A stretch of DNA of 64,000 nucleotides, taken from contig NZ_JACVOL010000001.1 in the NCBI RefSeq assembly GCF_018882415.1, positions 768,253 to 832,252 of the forward strand, read 5' to 3'. This DNA comes from Polynucleobacter sp. 86C-FISCH. GTDB lineage: Bacteria; Pseudomonadota; Gammaproteobacteria; Burkholderiales; Burkholderiaceae. Below, one piece after another: positions 55,943-64,000 of this stretch. The notes below the pieces were generated by a model. It was not told the origin of the DNA. It made no database searches and saw only the letters and a program-made list of their open reading frames with translations. The position numbers and the translations under genes are program-made. How positions within the stretch are numbered: the stretch's first letter is position 1; the number at the start of each line of letters is the position of its first letter.

Positions 55943-56727
55943 TGTCGAAAGCAAAGATCAACTTTGGGGTAGTTAAGCACCAGCGCATGCGGCCAGCTAG
56001 AAATGCGTTTGGCTATGGAGTGTTCACTGTATCTATTCCAATGCGCGCTCGTAAGGCCAATCCAAATTTACTCGAAGATGGCGGCCTTAGCGATAACCGC
56101 TGGGGGTTATGTGCATTTTTTGATAAAGACCATGGCCTAGGAGAGGCGGATAGCCTTGCCTGGATCGAAAAAATTCTTGCTGATAACCAAGTCCCACATA
56201 TAAACGGTGAAATCTGGTTGCAAACCTTTCCAAGGGTCTTGGGGTATGTCTTCAATCCAGTGAGTTTCTGGATCTGCACTCGAGCCGATGGCAAAGTACA
56301 AGCGGTACTTGCAGAAGTAAATAATACTTTTGGCGAACGTCATTGCTACTTACTGCACAAAGATTCAGGCGAGGAGTTGCACTCAGGCGAAACGCTTACT
56401 AGCAAGAAAGTATTTCATGTTTCTCCATTTTGCGAGGTAAGGGGTGAATACCATTTCCGCTTCTTGTTTCCTCAGGATAGCAGTAGCAGGAAAAACAGTG
56501 TTTATCGCATTGAACTCCATGAGGACGGCCTACCCCTCATCAATACCAGCATTAGCGGCACTAGCCGCCCACTTAGTCGAGCTAATATCATTGCGGCAAT
56601 GCTCCGTTACCCTTTGATGAGTTTAGGTGTCATTTTCCGCATTCATTGGCAAGCATTGAAATTATGGATAAAAGGTGTACCCTTTCATTCAAAGCCCAAA
56701 CCACCAGAACTTGAAGTTAGCAGATGA
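55942..56727 (+). CDS. DUF1365 family protein
   Basis: 261 residues with typical DUF1365 features: VKHQRMRPARNAFGYGVFTVSI near the start, LQTFPRVLGYVFNPVSFWIC in the middle, EVNNTFGERHCYLL, and KVFHVSPFCEV. No catalytic chemistry is established. It is always found next to the FAD enzyme and Cfa-like genes in clusters of this kind. Overlaps both neighbours. Confidence 0.88.
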   Translation: MSKAKINFGVVKHQRMRPARNAFGYGVFTVSIPMRARKANPNLLEDGGLSDNRWGLCAFFDKDHGLGEADSLAWIEKILADNQVPHINGEIWLQTFPRVLGYVFNPVSFWICTRADGKVQAVLAEVNNTFGERHCYLLHKDSGEELHSGETLTSKKVFHVSPFCEVRGEYHFRFLFPQDSSSRKNSVYRIELHEDGLPLINTSISGTSRPLSRANIIAAMLRYPLMSLGVIFRIHWQALKLWIKGVPFHSKPKPPELEVSR

Positions 56728-58019
56728 ATCGCCCAGGACAATCCCTTCTCTCGAGACTCAATTTTTCTCGCCCCCAAGAGCGAGCTTGCTCTTCACATAA
56801 GCATCAAATTAGCGCGAAGGCACTTTTAACGCTCTTGACCCAACTTAGTAGCGGCTACTTGAAGTTGATCCTACCGGATGGGGACAAAAAAGAATTTGGC
56901 AATCGCAACGATCAACTGCATGCTGAAATTCATATTCAGGAATGGTCGGTATTTAAAGAAATCATGTCCCATGGAGACATTGGTTTTGCAGAGAGCTATA
57001 TTCAGGGCAAATGGAATACTCCTGATCTCAAGGCATTACTTGAGCTAGCCATTCGCAATCGAACAATATTAGAAAAAGCTATCTATGGCAATTGGTATGG
57101 ATCTATTTTCTACCGCCTTAAGCATTGGTTAAGGGATAACAGCAAAACAGGTAGTCGTAAAAACATTCATGCTCACTATGATCTAGGTAATGCCTTCTAT
57201 ACCCTATGGCTCGACCCAACAATGAGCTACTCCAGCGCCTGGTTCTCCGAGGGAGACAAGCAAGGATTGGCCGATGCTCAACGCGCAAAAATTAGACGCA
57301 TTCTGGAATCCCTTCAAACTAAACCCGGAGATCATGTCTTAGAGATTGGTTGTGGCTGGGGTGGGGTGATGGAAGAATCACTGCGCACTAACAGGGCAAT
57401 TACTGGCCTCACCTTATCTACAGAACAAAAAGCTTTTGCTGAAAATCGTCTTCTAGCAGTACAAAATGAAATGGCAAGCGCACCTTCATTTGAGGTGCGA
57501 CTACAAGACTATCGGGATTGCCAAGAAAAATTTGATGGTATTGCTTCAGTAGAAATGTTTGAAGCAGTCGGTGAAAAGCATTGGCCAGAATACTTTGAAA
57601 CTATTGCCCAATGCTTAAAGGCTGGTGGCAAAGCTTGTATTCAAACTATCGTTATTGCTGAAGATCTTTTTGAGCGGTATCGACGCAATACTGATTTCAT
57701 TCAGCAATATGTCTTTCCAGGTGGAATGTTGCCATCTCGGGAAAGCTTTAAGGCGAGCGCTGCAAAGGCCGGCTTACGAATCGAGCAAGAATTTGCTTTT
57801 GGCTCTGACTATGCAAAAACACTTTGCTTATGGAGAGACAGTTTTAATCACAAACTTCAGGAAGTGCGCCAACTGGGATTTGACGAAGCCTTTATTCGTC
57901 TCTGGAACTTCTACTTAATGTACTGTGCAGCTGGCTTTACAGAGCGCAACATTGATGTAGTGCAATTTACCCTTAGCCACCAACCATCAACAGCATCCAC
58001 CGATGCGCTAAACGCATGA
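56724..58019 (+). CDS. Cyclopropane-fatty-acyl-phospholipid synthase-like methyltransferase
   Basis: 431-residue SAM-dependent enzyme of the Cfa family. SAM motif VLEIGCGWGGVMEESL lies at 205–220, followed by GLTLSTEQ and the QDYRD motif. At the position of the bicarbonate-ligating Cys of E. coli Cfa (YSCAYW) it has YSSAWF (S171), and at the His of FEHVG it has FEAVG (A281). The protein may therefore add a methyl or methylene group to unsaturated acyl chains without ring closure. The N-terminal ~150 residues are the lipid-binding domain. Annotators would call it Cfa; the true product is open. Confidence 0.88.
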   Translation: MNRPGQSLLSRLNFSRPQERACSSHKHQISAKALLTLLTQLSSGYLKLILPDGDKKEFGNRNDQLHAEIHIQEWSVFKEIMSHGDIGFAESYIQGKWNTPDLKALLELAIRNRTILEKAIYGNWYGSIFYRLKHWLRDNSKTGSRKNIHAHYDLGNAFYTLWLDPTMSYSSAWFSEGDKQGLADAQRAKIRRILESLQTKPGDHVLEIGCGWGGVMEESLRTNRAITGLTLSTEQKAFAENRLLAVQNEMASAPSFEVRLQDYRDCQEKFDGIASVEMFEAVGEKHWPEYFETIAQCLKAGGKACIQTIVIAEDLFERYRRNTDFIQQYVFPGGMLPSRESFKASAAKAGLRIEQEFAFGSDYAKTLCLWRDSFNHKLQEVRQLGFDEAFIRLWNFYLMYCAAGFTERNIDVVQFTLSHQPSTASTDALNA

Positions 58020-58792
58020 AACAATCCGGCATAGATCATTTCTCAGGAAAAAGGGTCTGGGTCATTGGCGCATCCAGCGGTATCGGCGAAGCCTGTGCGA
58101 AGGCTTTGCTACTTCAAGGTGCCAAGGTTGCACTCTCCAGCCGCAGAGTAGAGCGCTTAAATCAAATTGCTCTCAATGGGGATGCAAATCAAACGCTCGT
58201 TATTCAACTAGATGTTACGAATGATGAACAGCTACAGGAAGGATATAAAGCTATCCTCAATGCCTGGGGTGGCGTTGATCTTCTACTTTTCGTATCTGGC
58301 ATGTATGTACCCCTTCGTGCAGATAACTTTGATATCCAGATTGCTGAGAAGACAATTGATGCCAACCTTTTAGGACCAATGAGGGCCGTTGCATTGGTCG
58401 CCCCCGACATGCTAAAAGCCCACTCAGGGCACATTGCCATCGTTGGCAGCGTGGCAGGATACAGCGGCCTGCCAAAAGCATTAGCCTATGGTCCTAGTAA
58501 AGCTGCGATCATCAATTTTTGCGAGAATTTATATTACGACTTACTGCCTACGGGTGTCAGCGTACATATGATTTCACCAGGCTTCGTTGCTACAGAAGCA
58601 ACAGCACAAAATGACTTTGAAATGCCAGCTTTAATTAGCGCCGAAGAGGCAGCAAAAGAAATTTTGGATGGCATTCATAAAGGGGAATTTGACATTCACT
58701 TCCCAAAACGATTCTCAAGATTTTTAAAGTTTCTCAGAATCTTGCCGTATCCAATCTACTTTTGGATTGTGCGTCGCTTCGTAAAAATCTAA
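58016..58792 (+). CDS. SDR-family oxidoreductase
   Basis: 258-residue short-chain dehydrogenase. The cofactor loop is GASSGIGEACAKALL. The active site has the serine in IVGSVAGYSG and YGPSKAAI, giving the Tyr-x3-Lys pair. The C-terminal hydrophobic part (FLRILPYPIYFWIVRRF) may touch the membrane. Last gene of the five-gene overlapping cluster (ATGA with the previous one), converging on dsbA. Substrate unknown; context suggests an acyl-lipid intermediate. Confidence 0.88.
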   Translation: MKQSGIDHFSGKRVWVIGASSGIGEACAKALLLQGAKVALSSRRVERLNQIALNGDANQTLVIQLDVTNDEQLQEGYKAILNAWGGVDLLLFVSGMYVPLRADNFDIQIAEKTIDANLLGPMRAVALVAPDMLKAHSGHIAIVGSVAGYSGLPKALAYGPSKAAIINFCENLYYDLLPTGVSVHMISPGFVATEATAQNDFEMPALISAEEAAKEILDGIHKGEFDIHFPKRFSRFLKFLRILPYPIYFWIVRRFVKI

Positions 58793-58820
58793 GCAACGCC
58801 AGAGCATTACTTTCTCAAAG

Positions 58821-59468
58821 TTATTGCTTGTACTTATTCTTACGAATTTTTTCTTCCAAGTAATCCATAACCAAGATTGCCTTAGCTTTAGTGCCGGCAA
58901 TGGATGGTGATGTCACATACTTGCCCTGCATCACAATAGTAGGTACGCCATCAATTCGATAGGCTTCTGCCATTTGCTTTGCAGCACGCGCTTTAGAAAT
59001 CACCGCAAATGAACGGTAAGTAGCTAAGAACGTATTACGGTCTATTCCCTGGGATGCAACCCAATCAGCAATCTCTGGCTCAGTTAAAAGACGCTTATTT
59101 TCTTTATGCATTGCGTACATGACTTTTTCATTGAGAGCATCACCTTTGCCCATCGCCTCAAGGGCATAAAACAATTGGCTGTGCGGCATGAAGTCATCAC
59201 GGAAAGCTACGGGAACTCTTTTGAAAACAACATCCTTAGGCTGACGCTTTACCCAGCTGCTTAGCTCAGGCTCAAAGTCGTAACAATGTGGACAACCATA
59301 CCAAAAGAATTCGATGACCTCCACCTTCCCTTTGGTCTCTACCGGCTGAGCAATAGGCAATATGCGGTAATCAAAACCTTCTTCAATTTTTTGTCCTTGA
59401 GCAGCAGCAAGGCCACTCAAAGAAAGAAGTGCAAATACTGTAATGAATCTTTTGCTAAATGAAATCAT
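58821..59468 (-). CDS. dsbA: Thiol:disulfide interchange protein DsbA
   Basis: Periplasmic oxidant that introduces disulfides into secreted proteins. A signal peptide ends near LAAAQ. The active site is C59-PH-C62 in FWYGCPHCYDFEP, and the cis-proline loop is DGVPTIVMQGKY. 215 residues is typical. It overlaps the SPOR gene by four bases (ATGA). Confidence 0.95.
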   Translation of the reverse strand: MISFSKRFITVFALLSLSGLAAAQGQKIEEGFDYRILPIAQPVETKGKVEVIEFFWYGCPHCYDFEPELSSWVKRQPKDVVFKRVPVAFRDDFMPHSQLFYALEAMGKGDALNEKVMYAMHKENKRLLTEPEIADWVASQGIDRNTFLATYRSFAVISKARAAKQMAEAYRIDGVPTIVMQGKYVTSPSIAGTKAKAILVMDYLEEKIRKNKYKQ

Positions 59469-60082
59469 GATTTACTGGATTTGATTAAGGTTGGTTTAAT
59501 GCCCATGCCATTCAATTTATCGCGAACAGGATTACTGTCTTCAACGCTGTTATATGGACCTACACGAACACGCCAGAGAGTATTACCATCAGCCGTTACC
59601 TCACTTAACTGCGCCTGAATTCCCTGAATAGCTAAATTGGCTTTTTGCGCATCTGCATCTGCGCGCTTATTAAATGCGCCTACTTGCAAGAAATAAATCG
59701 AGTCTGATTTTGCTGCCGGAGCTACGTCGGCAGGCTTGTCAGCAGATTTCTTGCCGTTCACCAAATCGCCAATCGGATCGGCTGATGTGGGCGCAGGCGA
59801 TTTACCTTGAAGCGGCTTATTTAGATCTACAGGCTCAGCAGGAGTAGCTGTCTCGCCTTCAGCAGGCGCAGGAGAAGGCTTGATAGTTAATGGAAGGCTG
59901 GGGGCACGCATGCCCGGTCTTTCTTGAGGGGTATTTTTAGAAAGATAAAAGGCAATGACAAACGCAATTCCAAGGCCGGCGCCCAAACCCAAAATAAAGC
60001 CAAGGATGGTGCCGCCATATTGGGTGTTTTTGCTATCAATGCGCTTTATGAAGCCAGTTTTCTGATTCGGTGTTTTCATCAT
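59465..60082 (-). CDS. SPOR-domain protein (FtsN-like)
   Basis: 205 residues: a short cytoplasmic N-terminus, one transmembrane helix at about 24–46, a Pro/Ala-rich periplasmic linker, and a C-terminal SPOR domain (YFLQVGAFNKRADADAQKANLAIQG… to RVRVGPYNSVEDSNPVRDKL) that binds denuded septal peptidoglycan. The order argS–SPOR–dsbA is common in betaproteobacteria. It may be the FtsN counterpart, though FtsN identity cannot be shown from sequence alone. Confidence 0.88.
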   Translation of the reverse strand: MMKTPNQKTGFIKRIDSKNTQYGGTILGFILGLGAGLGIAFVIAFYLSKNTPQERPGMRAPSLPLTIKPSPAPAEGETATPAEPVDLNKPLQGKSPAPTSADPIGDLVNGKKSADKPADVAPAAKSDSIYFLQVGAFNKRADADAQKANLAIQGIQAQLSEVTADGNTLWRVRVGPYNSVEDSNPVRDKLNGMGIKPTLIKSSKS

Positions 60083-60117
60083 TTCCCCATCTTACATCCA
60101 CACCCCGTACCTCGCCA

Positions 60118-61845
60118 TTACATCTTTGCTGGCGCGGATACTCCGAGTACTTTTAAGCCATTTTGTAACACCTGACGTGTTGCAGACAACAGCGCAAGAC
60201 GTGCTAACTTTAAATTCTGATCATCCACCAATACGCGATCGGCATTGTAGAAAGTATGGAAATCGCCTGCCAAATCACGTAGATAAAAAGCCAATGCATG
60301 AGGAGCTAATTCTTCCGCAGCAGTTGTCAGCACTTCTGGATACTCCGCCAAGCGACGCAGTAAATGATCCGATGCCTTGCTTTGCAATAGCGATAGATCT
60401 GCTCCAGCTAAATCCGCTGTTTGTCCGCCCCATTGCTGCAAGATTGAACTGATGCGCGCATGTGCATACTGAACATAGAACACTGGATTCTCATCATTTT
60501 GCTGCAAGGCTAAATCAATATCAAAAACAAATTCGGTATCCGCTTTACGCGAGATCAAGAAAAATCGCACAGCATCACGACCACGCTGCAATGCCAATTC
60601 TCTTTCTTCAGGCGCCATCTCTGGATTGACGCCACCAGACCACTCAACCAAATCTCTAACTGTTACGTAAGAGCCAGCACGCTTAGAAATTTTGACTTCT
60701 TCGCCATGACGCATCACAGTCACCATCTTATGCAAGACATAATCTGGGTAGGTTTTAGGGATATCCCAACCGCGCTTCTGCGCTACACCCTGCAAGCCTG
60801 AACGTACACGAGCAATCGTTCCATGATGATCGCTACCCTGCACATTAATCACCTTCTGAAAACCACGATTCCACTTGCTGGTGTGGTACGCGACATCTGG
60901 CACAAAATAGGTAAAGCTACCGTCTGACTTACGCATCACACGATCTTTATCATCACCATCATCTGTAGTCTTTAACCACAGCGCGCCTTCAGCCTCATAG
61001 GTCTTACCTATGTTTTGTAGATCGCCAACGATTTGAGCAACACTTCCATCGGTGTACAAAGAAGATTCGAGGTAGTAACAATCAAATTTAACGCCGAAGG
61101 TTTTTAAATCAATGTCTTGTTCATTGCGAAGATATGCAACTGCAAACTGACGGATCGCTTCAATATCATCTTTATATTCTGGTGAAGCTTTAAAAGCAGT
61201 TGCAATCTCTGCAATATATTCGCCGTTATAAGCTTGCTCGGGCCACTTTGCATCACCTGGCTTTAAACCTTGTAAACGAGCCTGAACTGATAGCGCTAAA
61301 TTCGCAATCTGCACACCGGCATCGTTGTAATAAAACTCCCGGTGAACTTTAATGCCCTGGGTTGCCAATAAATTCGCTAAGGCGTCACCAAGGGCTGCTT
61401 GACGTCCGTGGCCAACATGCAAGGGACCAGTTGGATTGGCAGAGACAAACTCAATCATGGCGCTTGGAGCAGACCCACCTTCTAAGGGGGACTCACCAAA
61501 ATGGGTACCGGAGGAGAGTATCTCCTGCACTACGGCAGTTTTAGCGGCATTGCTCAGACGGAAATTAATAAAACCCGGGCCAGCGATTTCGCAAGATGCA
61601 ATCAGCTCATTAAAGCCATTCTGTTGCTGTAAACGCTCAACCAAGGCTTGAGCGAGTTCACGCGGATTGAGCTTCCAAGCCTTCGAGAGCTGGAGGGCGA
61701 TATTGCATGCGACATCACCATGATCAACGGCCTTAGGGCGCTCTAAACGGGGTGTAGGAGGCGCCTCTAGGCCGCGTTCCTGAGCCAAGCCTGCCAGTGC
61801 AGTACTCAGCATTTCAATTAAGCGATTTTTATTAGTAGACAACAT
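60118..61845 (-). CDS. argS: Arginyl-tRNA synthetase ArgS
   Basis: Class I synthetase of 575 residues. HIGH appears as HVGH in [22 protein letters not shown], the KMSKS-like motif is [16 protein letters not shown], and the C-terminal DALR anticodon domain starts near [10 protein letters not shown]. The start lies 35 bases from the divergent DUF1840 gene. The next gene in the same direction encodes the SPOR protein. Confidence 0.97.
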   Translation of the reverse strand: MLSTNKNRLIEMLSTALAGLAQERGLEAPPTPRLERPKAVDHGDVACNIALQLSKAWKLNPRELAQALVERLQQQNGFNELIASCEIAGPGFINFRLSNAAKTAVVQEILSSGTHFGESPLEGGSAPSAMIEFVSANPTGPLHVGHGRQAALGDALANLLATQGIKVHREFYYNDAGVQIANLALSVQARLQGLKPGDAKWPEQAYNGEYIAEIATAFKASPEYKDDIEAIRQFAVAYLRNEQDIDLKTFGVKFDCYYLESSLYTDGSVAQIVGDLQNIGKTYEAEGALWLKTTDDGDDKDRVMRKSDGSFTYFVPDVAYHTSKWNRGFQKVINVQGSDHHGTIARVRSGLQGVAQKRGWDIPKTYPDYVLHKMVTVMRHGEEVKISKRAGSYVTVRDLVEWSGGVNPEMAPEERELALQRGRDAVRFFLISRKADTEFVFDIDLALQQNDENPVFYVQYAHARISSILQQWGGQTADLAGADLSLLQSKASDHLLRRLAEYPEVLTTAAEELAPHALAFYLRDLAGDFHTFYNADRVLVDDQNLKLARLALLSATRQVLQNGLKVLGVSAPAKM

Positions 61846-61880
61846 AGATAAGTGAGTTTATCAGGTGGTAAGCTATCGAA

Positions 61881-62198
61881 ATGATCTATCAATTTCGCTC
61901 AAAAGCTGGTCCAGACGTCATCATGCTGGCGGATCTGACCAAACGAATTTTTGATATTTTGGGGCGCCCCCTGGATCCTCGCGGGATCCTGACGGTTGAG
62001 CAGCTCCCTGATCTGATCACCGCGCTAGAAACCGCCATTCTTAAAGATCTTGAGGAACGAGCAAAAGTGAATGAAGACTCTGAAAATGGTGCCGAGAAGC
62101 CTAAGCTGGCTGATCGCCTTGGGCAACGAGCCTATCCATTTCTAGAACTGATGAAGCAAGCAAGGTCCAAAGACGAACCCGTCATGTGGGGCGTTTAG
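61881..62198 (+). CDS. DUF1840 family protein
   Basis: 105-residue small protein with the family pattern [27 protein letters not shown] at the start and [27 protein letters not shown] at the end. The middle is acidic. No function is known. It lies between divergent argS and convergent metH, whose stop codon it overlaps by four bases. Confidence 0.85.
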   Translation: MIYQFRSKAGPDVIMLADLTKRIFDILGRPLDPRGILTVEQLPDLITALETAILKDLEERAKVNEDSENGAEKPKLADRLGQRAYPFLELMKQARSKDEPVMWGV

Positions 62199-64000
62199 TC
62201 CAACAAGCTTGCTAGCTGGCGGCGGGTATCTTCAACACTCTGGCCACGACGTTTTGCCAAATCCTCAACCTGATCATCAGAAAGTTTGCCCACATTAAAG
62301 TAGCGCGCATCTGGGTGAGCTAGATAAAAACCACTCACACTAGAAGCAGGATTCATCGCCATAGACTCAGTCAGGGTCATGCCAATATCTTCTGAACCAA
62401 TAACTCGCAATAAATCTTCTTTGACCTCATGGGCAGGACAGGCTGGGTAACCAGGTGCCGGACGAATACCGCGGTACTCTTCATTAATCATTTGATCGTT
62501 AGTCAAAATCTCATCGGTTGCATAACCCCAAAGATCAGTGCGTACACGATGGTGCATTAACTCAGCAAATGCTTCTGCGAGACGATCTGCCAAGGCCTTC
62601 AACATAATGGCGCTGTAGTCATCATGCTTTGCTTGAAACTCGGCTACTTTCTTTTCAACACCATGACCAGTTGTGACTGCAAAACAACCGAGGTAATCCG
62701 CAACACCAGAATCTTTTGGTGCAACGTAATCAGCCAAACAACGATTCGGTCTACGCACGCCATCTACAACCGGACGTTCAGATTGTTGACGTAAGTTATG
62801 CCAAACAAACAATGGGTGCTCGCGTGCTTCATCGCTATAGAGAACAATGTCATCACCAACCGTATTGGCAGGATAGAAGGCAACTACAGCATCAGCTTGT
62901 AGCCACTGACCTTTAATGAGTTTATCGAGCAAAGCCTGGGCATCAGCAAACACCTTGCGAGCCTCAACTCCTACAACTTCGTCATCGAGAATGGCGGGGA
63001 ACTTACCTGCTAAGTCCCAAGTCTGAAAGAACGGTGTCCAGTCAATGTATTTTGCAATGTCGCTTAGTGCAAAGTTTTTAAATACACGGCGGCCGATAAA
63101 TTTAGGCTTCTCTGGAGTGTATGAAGCCCAATCAATCATCTCGCGATTCTTGCGAGCTGCCTCTAGAGAAATTGTTGGCGCAGCTTTCTTATTGGCATGT
63201 TGCTCACGAATACGCACATAGTCATCACGCAAATCTTGGATGAATTTCTTGGCGCTTTCATCGGACAACAAGCTAGAAGCCACAGATACCGAGCGGGATG
63301 CATCAGGCACATAGACCACTGGACCATCGTAATGCGGAGCAATCTTCACCGCAGTATGTACGCGAGAAGTCGTAGCGCCACCAATCATGAGTGGAATTTG
63401 ACGCTCACGGAAATAATCATCACGCTGCATCTCTTGTGCAACATAAGTCATCTCTTCGAGCGATGGGGTAATCAAGCCAGATAAACCAACGATATCGGCA
63501 TTCTCTTCCTTGGCGCGCTTCAGAATTTCAGCGCAAGGAACCATCACGCCCATATTGGCAACTTCAAAGTTATTACATTGCAGGACAACGGTCACAATAT
63601 TTTTACCAATATCGTGTACGTCACCCTTCACAGTCGCCATCACAATCTTGCCTTTAGCTTTGGCTTCGCCACCAGCCGCAATATGTTGACGCTTCTCTTC
63701 TTCGATATACGGAATCAAAATAGCAACGGCTTGCTTCATCACGCGGGCACTCTTCACTACTTGTGGCAAGAACATCTTGCCGGCACCAAATAGGTCACCG
63801 ACGACATTCATACCATCCATGAGTGGGCCTTCAATCACTTCAATAGGCCTACCACCAGCGCCCATAATTTCTGCGCGCAGTTCTTCTGTATCTTCTTCAA
63901 TAAATGTCGTAATGCCATGCACTAAGGCGTGCGTTAAGCGCTCACGAACTGGGGCTTCGCGCCACACCAAGTTTTCAACTTGCTTTGCGCCACCACCTTT
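62195..64000 (-). CDS. metH: Methionine synthase MetH, cobalamin-dependent (C-terminal part, cut by window edge)
   Basis: Transfers the methyl group of methyltetrahydrofolate to homocysteine through cobalamin. The reading frame is open to the end of the window, so the N-terminus is missing. Present are the B12-binding cap, the cobalamin domain with the lower-ligand histidine in [24 protein letters not shown], and the activation domain with the SAM-binding [12 protein letters not shown]. In betaproteobacteria the homocysteine-binding part is often a separate gene; that cannot be decided here. Confidence 0.96.
   Translation of the reverse strand, partial: KGGGAKQVENLVWREAPVRERLTHALVHGITTFIEEDTEELRAEIMGAGGRPIEVIEGPLMDGMNVVGDLFGAGKMFLPQVVKSARVMKQAVAILIPYIEEEKRQHIAAGGEAKAKGKIVMATVKGDVHDIGKNIVTVVLQCNNFEVANMGVMVPCAEILKRAKEENADIVGLSGLITPSLEEMTYVAQEMQRDDYFRERQIPLMIGGATTSRVHTAVKIAPHYDGPVVYVPDASRSVSVASSLLSDESAKKFIQDLRDDYVRIREQHANKKAAPTISLEAARKNREMIDWASYTPEKPKFIGRRVFKNFALSDIAKYIDWTPFFQTWDLAGKFPAILDDEVVGVEARKVFADAQALLDKLIKGQWLQADAVVAFYPANTVGDDIVLYSDEAREHPLFVWHNLRQQSERPVVDGVRRPNRCLADYVAPKDSGVADYLGCFAVTTGHGVEKKVAEFQAKHDDYSAIMLKALADRLAEAFAELMHHRVRTDLWGYATDEILTNDQMINEEYRGIRPAPGYPACPAHEVKEDLLRVIGSEDIGMTLTESMAMNPASSVSGFYLAHPDARYFNVGKLSDDQVEDLAKRRGQSVEDTRRQLASLLD

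Overview
The window is a contiguous, gene-dense stretch of a betaproteobacterial chromosome. The gene orders (mutM–TPR/lolB–ispE–tRNA-Gln–prs–rplY–pth; gshA–gshB–EIIA-Man–ptsH–ptsI; kdsD–kdsC–lptC–lptA–lptB–hpf–ptsN–hprK–rapZ; ctaC–ctaD–ctaG–ctaE–surf1–ctaA–ctaB–sco) are those of Burkholderiales. The moderate GC, very short intergenic gaps and small gene set suggest a streamlined Burkholderiaceae member such as Polynucleobacter. That genus call is an inference from sequence style and was not checked against a database. No insertion sequence, prophage, CRISPR array or long repeat is visible, and no gene-free stretch exceeds 300 bases.

Layout. 1–9.5 kb: the end of uvrA, a CPA2 cation/proton antiporter, then Kdo synthesis (kdsD, kdsC) and the LPS bridge (lptC, lptA, lptB), followed by hpf, ptsN, hprK and rapZ; rpoN, usually found between lptB and hpf, is not here. 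9.4–16.4 kb: base-excision repair (mutY, mutM), a TPR–LolB fusion, ispE, tRNA-Gln, prs, rplY, pth. 16.4–22.5 kb: ferredoxin, coaD, rsmD, a pair of M16 peptidases, ftsY, and rpoH preceded by a perfect CIRCE operator. 22.6–31.5 kb: the aa3/caa3-type cytochrome c oxidase structural genes with their assembly factors. 31.7–38.9 kb: a methyltransferase, comF, trmL, gpsA, secB, grxC, a rhodanese, gpmA, ctpA and a MoeB/ThiF enzyme. 39–43.7 kb: regulatory PTS (ptsI, ptsH, EIIA-Man) and glutathione synthesis (gshB, gshA). 43.8–46.8 kb: a TorF-like porin–glnK–amtB operon with two NtrC-type sites upstream. 46.8–53.9 kb: ubiK, lipoic acid genes (lipA, lipB, ybeD), a hydrolase, a thioredoxin-like ferredoxin, a VanZ protein, birA, coaX and rfaE2. 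54–58.8 kb: a tightly overlapping five-gene lipid-modification cluster (secreted glutathione peroxidase, FAD amine-oxidase-like enzyme, DUF1365, Cfa-like methyltransferase, SDR). 58.8–64 kb: dsbA, a SPOR protein, argS, DUF1840 and the 3' part of metH.

How the genes work together. Several blocks are complete pathways or assembly lines: Kdo/LPS export, cytochrome oxidase with haem A synthesis and copper delivery, glutathione synthesis, and lipoate transfer and insertion. PTS proteins occur at two loci with HprK but without any sugar permease, which points to a signalling PTS. The most unusual parts are the 54–58.8 kb lipid cluster, whose Cfa-like enzyme lacks two residues that ligate bicarbonate in true cyclopropane synthases; the TPR–LolB fusion without a lipobox; the CIRCE site over the rpoH promoter; and NtrC-like sites with no visible sigma-54 promoter in a region where rpoN is also missing from its usual place.
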